A stretch of 64,000 nt of DNA from Roseibacillus sp. (GTDB taxonomy: Bacteria > Verrucomicrobiota > Verrucomicrobiia > Verrucomicrobiales > Akkermansiaceae): positions 1-64,000 of the forward strand of contig JAQWTV010000062.1 of the NCBI GenBank assembly GCA_029242545.1, given 5' to 3'. Positions 27,901 to 36,900 of this stretch are shown here, one piece after another (within the stretch, counting starts at the first letter, position 1; each line of letters opens with the position of its first letter). The notes beneath the pieces were generated by a model, which made no database searches, was not told where the DNA came from, and saw only the letters and a list, made by a program, of their open reading frames with translations. A program made the position numbers and the translations under genes.

Positions 27901-30900
27901 TCTGCATTCAACGCAGGCCCATCACCAATGAAGATCGTTGCTCTGTCGGCAGCAGAAATCTGATAATCTCCGCTCTGGATAAAGGAGAAGGAACCATCCA
28001 CCGAAATCAAATCTGCAATATTCAGGGAGAGTCCATTCAATGTGACCTGGAAGAGACCCGCCTCGGCCTCGGTGAACGAGATCGAAATTTCACGCTCCCC
28101 AAACCGGATGATCTGATTAACCGGTCCATTGGTGCTGTTGACGCGAACATAAACCGTGGCTTCTGCAGCAAGACCCCCGACCCGTGCCTCGAGCTCTCCC
28201 TCAACCAGCCCGGCCAATCCTTCGTCAGTCAGAACAAACGCACCGAACCCTTCAATCAGTCTTCCTCCATCACCATTATACTCGATGTTACTACTGACAT
28301 TAAGCATCGCCAGACGCGTTACCCCGCTGCTCTGATCGAAGTAGAAGTCTCCTTCCAGACGCGCATCCACGTCATTGGCTTGAATCTCACTCAGGCTGAG
28401 ATCTGCACCGAGGGCCGCCACTCTCACAAATGGCCCGGGACTGAACTCAACCGCAACAGGGCCAGCCCCCAGATTGAAATCCCCACTCGAAGCCGTCTGG
28501 CGCGTATTAATCTCTATTCGGACCGAATCAAAACTCAGGTCTCCTCCCGGGACGAAAAGCGAAGTGCCCTCCCCGACCGTCAGCACACCTAAAATCCCCG
28601 AATCATCGATTCGGAAATCGCCGGCCCCTTCCCTGACCTGCGCGAAGGTGGTCTCTCCGGATGCGATCATCAAATCCACTTCCGAACCAGTCACCCGGGT
28701 CACTCCGTCAGCAGTCTGCGCCAGACTGAAGTTGCCTTCGAGTCTCTGCCCCGCGATTACGAGCTCAGCGTCTTTCGCTTCGACCCGGAGAAATGGACCC
28801 GCTTCGAGGTTGAGTTCTACGACCTGTTCCCCTGTAAGAGCAACGGATTCTGCGACCTCCTCTGCAGTCGTATTGACCTGAAGAAGGAATGTCGGGGCTA
28901 TAAGACTCATCCCGCCAGGAACATCAAGGCCAAGCGAACCACCAAGCTCTCCTGCGACTCCATCATCGCGAATCAGCAAGGCTCCCTCTCCGTTCTCGAA
29001 GCGCACAAATTCGGCAACCCCATCGCCAAAACTTAGAGAGCCTTCCGAGACTGCCACCTGAATCTCACCCTCGGCATTCTCCTCGAGGGCGAAGTTGCCC
29101 GCCAAGGTCTGCCCCGCAATGGAGAGGGAAGCATCCGTTCCCTCCACGCGGACAAAGGAACCGGCCGGAAGGTCAAGGGTCTCGATCACTCCTGATAGCT
29201 CCACTTCCTGACTAATGCTGTCCTCCGTGGTATTAACACTCACCCTGAAGTCGCCCTCAGCTGCGAGACCTGCGAGATTAATCGCCACCGTTCCTCGTGC
29301 CTGTAGCGCGGTTCCTGCCTGCGTCACAAGCATCATGCCAGACCCGTTTTCGAGCTCTAGAAGCGCAAGATCCACACTGCCGAAAGAGACCGCTAGCTCC
29401 GAGACCGCTCCCACTACGGTAATGATTTCACTTCCCGTTTCTTCGTCCGCGGTCACTTCCTCTTCAACAATGAAGTTTCCACTAACTTCCTGACCCAGGA
29501 TATCCATCACCACTCCGGCCCCCACCATGCGGACCGTAGTCTCACCATCGAGCTCAATACTCTGCTCGTCTCCCCCCACCGTGAAGGTCTCACTCACGGA
29601 GCTTCCCGTCGTGTTGACCTCCAAAGCAAAGAGACCACTGACCGCGATATTGGAGTCGGTCATCTCTAACGAACCGCCAATCGAAACCGCTGCGCCTTCA
29701 GAGCTTAACCGGAGAAATCCGTTCTGGTCTCCCTGTGTAAGCGTGATCAGGCTGCTTTCTCCCCCCAGAGACGCTTGCACGCCAACAGTCTGGACCGTTA
29801 CCGCACCATCCGCTGACCTCTCAAAGAAGAAGGACCCACTGATCTCCTGTCCCGCCAATGTCAGTTGTGGGTCCACTCCTTGCTCCGAGCGCTCTCCCCG
29901 GATCCGAACAAGAGGCCCACTTTCCAACGTCAGCTGACGGGTTGCATCACCCACTTCTAATTCCTGGTCAAAAGACTGTCTGGTCGTATTGACCTCAAAG
30001 TCAAAGACCCCGGAAGCACTGACATCGGAAAGAGAAATCGCCAGACTCCCTGCCGCTGAAGCGACCAAACCCGAGTCCATAATGACAAAATCACCGGTGG
30101 CTCCCTCAAGCACGACCTCGTCGCCCAGGGAAACACTTGCTCCATCGAGCGCAATGTGAAGAACCTCCTGCTCCTCGATGATGATCTCGCGAACCTGCAC
30201 ATTGGAAATCAGTTGCTGCCCAAAGGCCTCAAGGGCGATTTCACTTCCCCCGATATCGTAGAAGGCGTCCTCGGCATTGCCTGCTACCTCGGTCTCAAGG
30301 AACGAAACCGTCACCGGCTCAGCTTGACCCGCAATAGCAATCGTCTCGTCAATTATCCCATCGAGCATATTCACCCGGAAAATCATGCTCCCCTCAAGCG
30401 AGAGGTCGCCAATTCCAAGAGCACGGGCTGTCCCGGTGGCAGACAGCGCATAGCTGTCAGAACCCTCCCTGATAAGGCCCACCGTGGCCTCGGTCAGGAG
30501 AATGCCCCGGGCAAAGGGATTCAAAGAGCCATCCTCCAGCATCGCGGGACCGTCACCAATGAAGACCTGAAGATCGGCACCGGCAGCCATCTGACGATCA
30601 CCCACCGTGAAGAAACTGATGAATCCCTCCACCGTGACCAGATCCGCAATGTTGAGAGAGGCCTCTGTGAGAGAAACCGCGAACACCTGACCCTGACTCT
30701 CGCCAAATTCCAGTTCAACCGCATCAGCTCCAAGCTCAATCACCTCACTCACAGGCCCACCCGTATTGTTAAATTCGAGGATCAATTCTGTCTGCAAGTC
30801 CAACCCAGCTAACTCTGAGGCAAGCGAACCTTTCAACGCACCGGCAGCTCCGGTCGCGAGCACAACCAGAGCACCCTCTCCTCCGCTCAAGTCAGCACTT

Positions 30901-33900
30901 GACCCATTGACCTCAACTGAGGCCGACACATCCGCCGCGCCGACTCGGGTCTGCCCTTCCACTTGTTCAATGTAAAAGTCTCCACGCAAACGGGCTGGAA
31001 CCCCTCCTACTGAGAGGCTACCCAGCTGGAGCTCGGTATTGAGAATAGCGACCCGGGCGAAGGTGCCACCTGGCAAAGAAAGAAGTTCCTCCACGCCCCC
31101 GATGACAAAGACCTCCTCAAGTGAAGCGGAACGGCTGTTGAGCTCAACCCTGACCTCATCGCTCGAGAAGAACACTCCGGGCAGATTGATCGCTGCTCCC
31201 ACCGCGGAAAGGGCTCCCGCAATACCCTCTTCATTGATTCTAAGCTCACCACCACCGTCACTCAGCGATACATAGGCGCGCTCTCCCTCCACAATCCGCA
31301 GTGTAACGTCTGAAGCCACCACTCTGACTTCTCCCTGATCGGATTCCTCAAAAAGAATCGTTCCACCCAGCTCCTGCTCTCCGATCGTAAGCGTGACCCC
31401 CTGACCCTCGATCCCAAAGAAGGGCCCCGCCCGAGCTTCGATCGTGAACTGCTCCTCACCGATTTCGATGAGCTGATTGACTTCTGAATCCACGGTATTG
31501 ACCTCTAACCCAAACTCCCCTTCCATGCTAACATCAGGGACATTCACTGCCACCGCCCCTTGAACCATGGCCGTAAAACCCTCTGGCCGGATCAAGGCGT
31601 ATCCATCGGCGCTGCTCAGAACCACAACCTCGTCACCTCCCTCACCCAGGGTCGCCGAGACCTCGGAAATTACCGCGATAATCGCACCATTATTATCCCT
31701 CTCGAAGATAAAGTCTCCGCTCATCGATTGACTTCCAATTTCCAGACTCACTCCTACTCCTTCTACCCGAACGTATGGCCCAGCCTCCACCTCGAAGGTC
31801 CGCGCAATCCCGTTATCCTCAAGAGTCGCTGAGAACTCTTCGCCAAGCGTATTGATAGCGAGGTCAAATGCGCCCTCCGCAGATACGTCCGACAGGTTTA
31901 TCTCGAGAGAGCCCGTAACTCTGGCCGCGACCCCGGACTCGAACAGAACGAGGTCTCCCTCACCATTCAGGACGAGAAGCGAATCGGAATCGGACTGGAA
32001 ATCCGTCCTAGTACCGCCGAGCCGCAGGTGGAAGCCGTCCTCATCGTCACTTTCGTCATCCGGGGTTCCGTTCCGGTCCATTCTCACCCGGCTGACCATC
32101 AGCCCCCCCACCATCAGCATTTGGGTATCGGCGAGCACCTCTATCCCATTCCCGACAATTTCGAAAAATGGGCTACCCCCCACTTGCGCGACCTCTTCTC
32201 GGTCAAAGGTCACATCGACCTCCTCTTCAGAAACATTCAGCAACTCACTAACTTCCTCACTGAAGGAGTTGAATCTTACCTCTACCTCGCCCACAAGGCT
32301 CAGATCAGCGTAGCCGATCACTTCTACTGTCCCGCTCCCCGACAGCGCGTAAAAACTTTCCTCCCCGGAAACAAGCTGCACGAGTCCCACCGTAGCATCG
32401 CTGATGACAAAGCCCCTCGCGAGAGGATTACGATCTCCACCCTCAAGGAGGAAGGGGCCTTCTCCTACAAATATGGAGAGCCCACTAGCTCCCGCCACCT
32501 GACGCCCATCACGATTCTCAAAAACAAGACTTCCTTCAATGGTCACAAAGTCCCCAAGGACGATAGAGGCACTTTCAACACTCACCTCGAAAACAGCACC
32601 CTGCTCTTCCGAGTAACTCAGGGCAATTTCCTGACCGCCGAGAGTGAGACTCTCGTTTACCGCGCCGCCGGTATTATTAATTCTCAGGACGATCACCGCC
32701 CCTGCACTAAGCGACGGCACTTCCGCCCTCAACGAGCCTCGAATCGCTCCAGCCACCCCGGAGCTCTTCACGACAAACACCCCTTCGCCTCCGGTCAATG
32801 CGCCATCAGCGCCCTCTACGTCAACCGATGCCTCCACATCCAGCATTGCGATTCGAGTGACTTCATCGACAACATCGACATAGAAATCTCCGCTGAGACT
32901 TGCCTCTCCGAGACCATCGAGGACCACCTCCCCATCGAGAATACCGAGGCGCACATATGGGCCCGCAGGGAACACAACCTGTTCGGCTCCCGAGCCGAGG
33001 TCTAATTCTCTGCTCACTTCCACCTGACGAGAATTGAGTTCCAGACGCAGATCGCCCGATCCGAAGGACAGACCCGGAAGCGTTACCGCAGTTGCTACGT
33101 CGGAAGACACCGCAATAGCTCCTGTCATGCCCTCAGCATCCAATTCGAAGTCACCTGCTGCACCAGAAATACTGACCCACGGATCGACGCCCCCAGGGCC
33201 AAATTCCATCTCAACCCTCTCGGCCCTCAGGGCGAAACCATCAGCGGACTGCTCAAAGTCAAAATTTCCGCGGATCGACTGCCCGCCCACTTCCAGCGAA
33301 GCACTATTCCCACTGATTGCCAGATAGGGTCCTGCTTCCTCGATACTGATCGTCTCGCTCGTCCCTCCGAGGGTGATTCCTCTCACCTGAGCGGTCTCCA
33401 AACTGTTATATTTGACGGTAAAGCTTCCCTTCAACTCGAAGCCAGAAACGAGAACCTCAATCTCGCCCCGCACTTGTGCTGCACTTCCTTCCTCTGTGAG
33501 GAGCAGGAATCCATTTGCGTTGCTCAATTCAAAATACGCAGTCCCTCCGCTGGAAAGAGTCGCACTCAACTCACTAGCAAGAATTGCGATCTCCTCGGAA
33601 TCCTGCGCTTCAAACAGGAAGGAGCCTCCAAAAATCTGATCGCCCAGAGCCAGAGAGACTCCGTCCCCACGAAGCGCGACCGATGCACCCGAAGTTTCTT
33701 CTAAGGCAAGCGTCTCATCGCCAGTTGTCAGGGATTCGCCCGCACTGACCGCTCGCGTAGTGAACTGCCCTGTGAACAGGCCACTAGCCCCAACATCCGG
33801 AACTGAAATATCTACCGATCCGCTGAAGACGCCCACCGTTCCCCGGTTGTCTATCAGGATGGCCCCAAGCCCTTCCTCAAGAGAAACAAGCCCGCCTGAA

Positions 33901-36900
33901 CCGAGAGCTAGTGAAGCATCGGTAATGGAGCCGGAAAGTGTCGCTGCGTCGAGCCTGTCTCCAGGAGCGACCCCGTCCCCGGGAGCAAATCCAAAGGTGA
34001 AGTTACCCTGAACAATATCCGCTCCGATCCGGGCGGATGCCCCATTTGCGAGCATCTCAAAATAATTTGCATTCCTGAAACGATATTGTTGATCACCAAA
34101 GACGTAGGTTGAGTCCTGCCCCCTCGTATTCAATTCCACCGAAGCGGATGGAATCGTGAACACAATCTCACTCAGGCCTGAGAGCGTCATCCCGCCGCTC
34201 AAGGATCCCATGACTCCTTCGCTGTCACTGAGCAGGAAGCCCGTAAGATTGGTCAATTCGTAGCTGGCTGCTGATCCGATCTCACCACCAAGAGTCAAAT
34301 CTTCCACCTCGATCAGAATCGTATCAGGGCTTTCCCCGACCAAGCCTCCACTCAGGATAACTTCTATGTCTCCCGAGACATTGGAACCCAGCAAGCTGAA
34401 GTCTAGTTCGTCGAGAGCGAAGGCCAGATACGGACCTGCGGGCACGCTGATCGGCACCGCGTTAGTCCCATCGTGGAGTGTATTACTAAATGCACTGGAG
34501 GTGGTGTTGAAGGACATTGCTGCTACACCATCCAAAGTCAGATCCGTGGTGTTGATCTGGAAATCGGCCCCGAGCGTTCCCAGAACGCCCCCATCCACTG
34601 CAAACAAGGAACCATTGATGTTACTCACCGAACCACTTCCCCCCGCAAGCTCAAGGCTTGCCCCGGAGAGAGTAATCTGGACAGGATCATGCCCGGGCGG
34701 GCGCGGGTATTGGTCCTGAAGCAGACCCTGAGTGAACTCGCTTGGTAGCGACAGGTCAATTTGGCCTCTAAAAACGAGATCGCCAGCGGTATAGGTCATC
34801 GCGGGTGAACCCAGCTTAACCACTCCGGGCTCAATACCAGCCCAGATTGCGGAAGTCGTATTAAAAGAATAGGTCGGAGTCCCCGAGAAATTGAGCGCTC
34901 CCGCATCGATTGACAGCCCTGTCACTTCACCGATGATTCCCTCGGTCGTGATGTAGAAGCTGCCAGACTGGGCCCCAAGCTGGATCATCGGATCCTCTCT
35001 GGTGGCCCCAAAGCGAAGATTCAGGTCCTCAATATCAAAACGAAGAGCAGCGTCTCCCTCAACTTCCTCAGAGGAGATCTCAAAGGATCCCGTGAAACTA
35101 CCCGCTCCCACATCAGCCGTGAAATCCTCAGCAGTGATTCGGACCCCTTGATCCGCCTCTACATCGACCAGTGGACTCCCTTCGCTATCAAGAAGGCGAA
35201 CCGGCTCAGAATAGGTGTTTACCGAAAGAGCAACCGAGCCCCGGACCTGAATATCAGCCTCATCCTCCAAATACTCAAAGGAACCCGAAATATCACCGGC
35301 TAACCAGTCCCCGGAGAGAATGAAACGACCCTCCAGATCCATCTCAGGCCCGGTGAATCCGTTCGTGGAAATCCCTACTGAGTCTGCCCCGACGATCAGC
35401 ACCGGCACTTCAGCCTGCCCGGAAACTCCCGATCGCACCTCGCCGGACGCTTCTTCCAGCGTCCCATTTTCGAAGGTAAAGTCACCCGTCATGGACTCTC
35501 CAGCCACCGTAACGTTGAGATCCTGACCACTCAACCGGACAAAAGGACCAGCAGGCAGCTCGTCGTCTCCAGAAAGCTGGACCGCGCTCGTCCCGGTATT
35601 GAACTCGAGCCCTAACTGACCTCCAAGCGACAGGAATTCGAGGCCAGTTTGGACTATATCCCCAGTCACCCGACCATAAGCCTGATCATCCGAGAGAAAG
35701 AATTGCCCCCCTGCGTCAGCAAAGCCAAGGGTACCCGTGCCCAGGTCAAAGATCGCGCTTAACCCCTGAATCTCTATCTCAAGCTGTCCGTCGCCCTGCT
35801 CAACCAATCCGGAGGCCTCGAGGGTCTGGCCAGCCACTTCAATAGCAAGCTGCCCGATCTGAAGAGAGAGAGCCGAGGAACTGTCCGGGAAGAACACCCG
35901 GACTCCCGCGCCGGGCCTTCCGGGGAATTCGATGGTTTCATCGATTGGAACATCGGACTGGTTTACGCTCAGTGTACCTCTGCCCGCAATGCTTCCTGCC
36001 CCAGCCCCAATGGCCTCTGCCAGCCCGGAGGCGATGACGGCATAGGTGTCACTCTCTACAAAATGGATAATCGCAATTTCGGCATTACTCAGCAGAAACC
36101 CGGTAGCTCCCAATTCAGGCCCCCACGCCCCCGGCACCAGCCCATCAGCTCCAAGAAACACCTCCAGGGAGCTGTTTACCAGAGTCCTCACCTCAAGGAT
36201 TTCCTCTGTTTCCTCTACTACTACCTCACCAGAGGCCCACGTCACATCGCCCCTGATTTGGAGAAAATCACCAACTTCGAGAAAGGCAGAGAGCGGGGTC
36301 ACCTCAAAAAAGTTTGTCTCCGTCTCGGTTTCATCGAAAACAAGCCGGACCGAGCCATCGCCAAAGGAGACCACTTCGTCGACTTCCCTAGCGGTCGTGT
36401 TCTGGCGGACCTGAATCCTCCCACCTACGTCAAAACCACCCGTGGTGGCAGCGGCAGTGCCGAACAGTTGGGACACAACCCCATCTATATTCGCCAGCAG
36501 AACTCCACTCCCTTCTCCGAAATCAGCGTCCGAGGTCGAAAAAGAGGCATTTAGAAAGGCCAGCGACAGTTCGGGCACTGGCTCTCCAATAGTTTCAGCA
36601 ATATCGAGGACAAAGTCTGCAGCCATCGTTGCGCTTCCAATGAGAAAACCATCCGTGCCCTCCTCATCCGAGCCCTCCTTCTTTGACCCATTCACCGTAA
36701 GCCTGGCACCATCTTCCCCATCCTCTGAAAAGAGGATCTCTACCAGCAACCCTCGCATGGAAAGTCCAGAGAATGTCATATCGATATTCCCCGTCAGGTC
36801 CAGACTGAAGCCCGCGTCTCGTTCCACTATCAGGTTTCCTTCCACATTCTCGATCTTGACGATCGCCCGACGGGCCCCTGAGAGTTCCATAAAGGCATTC

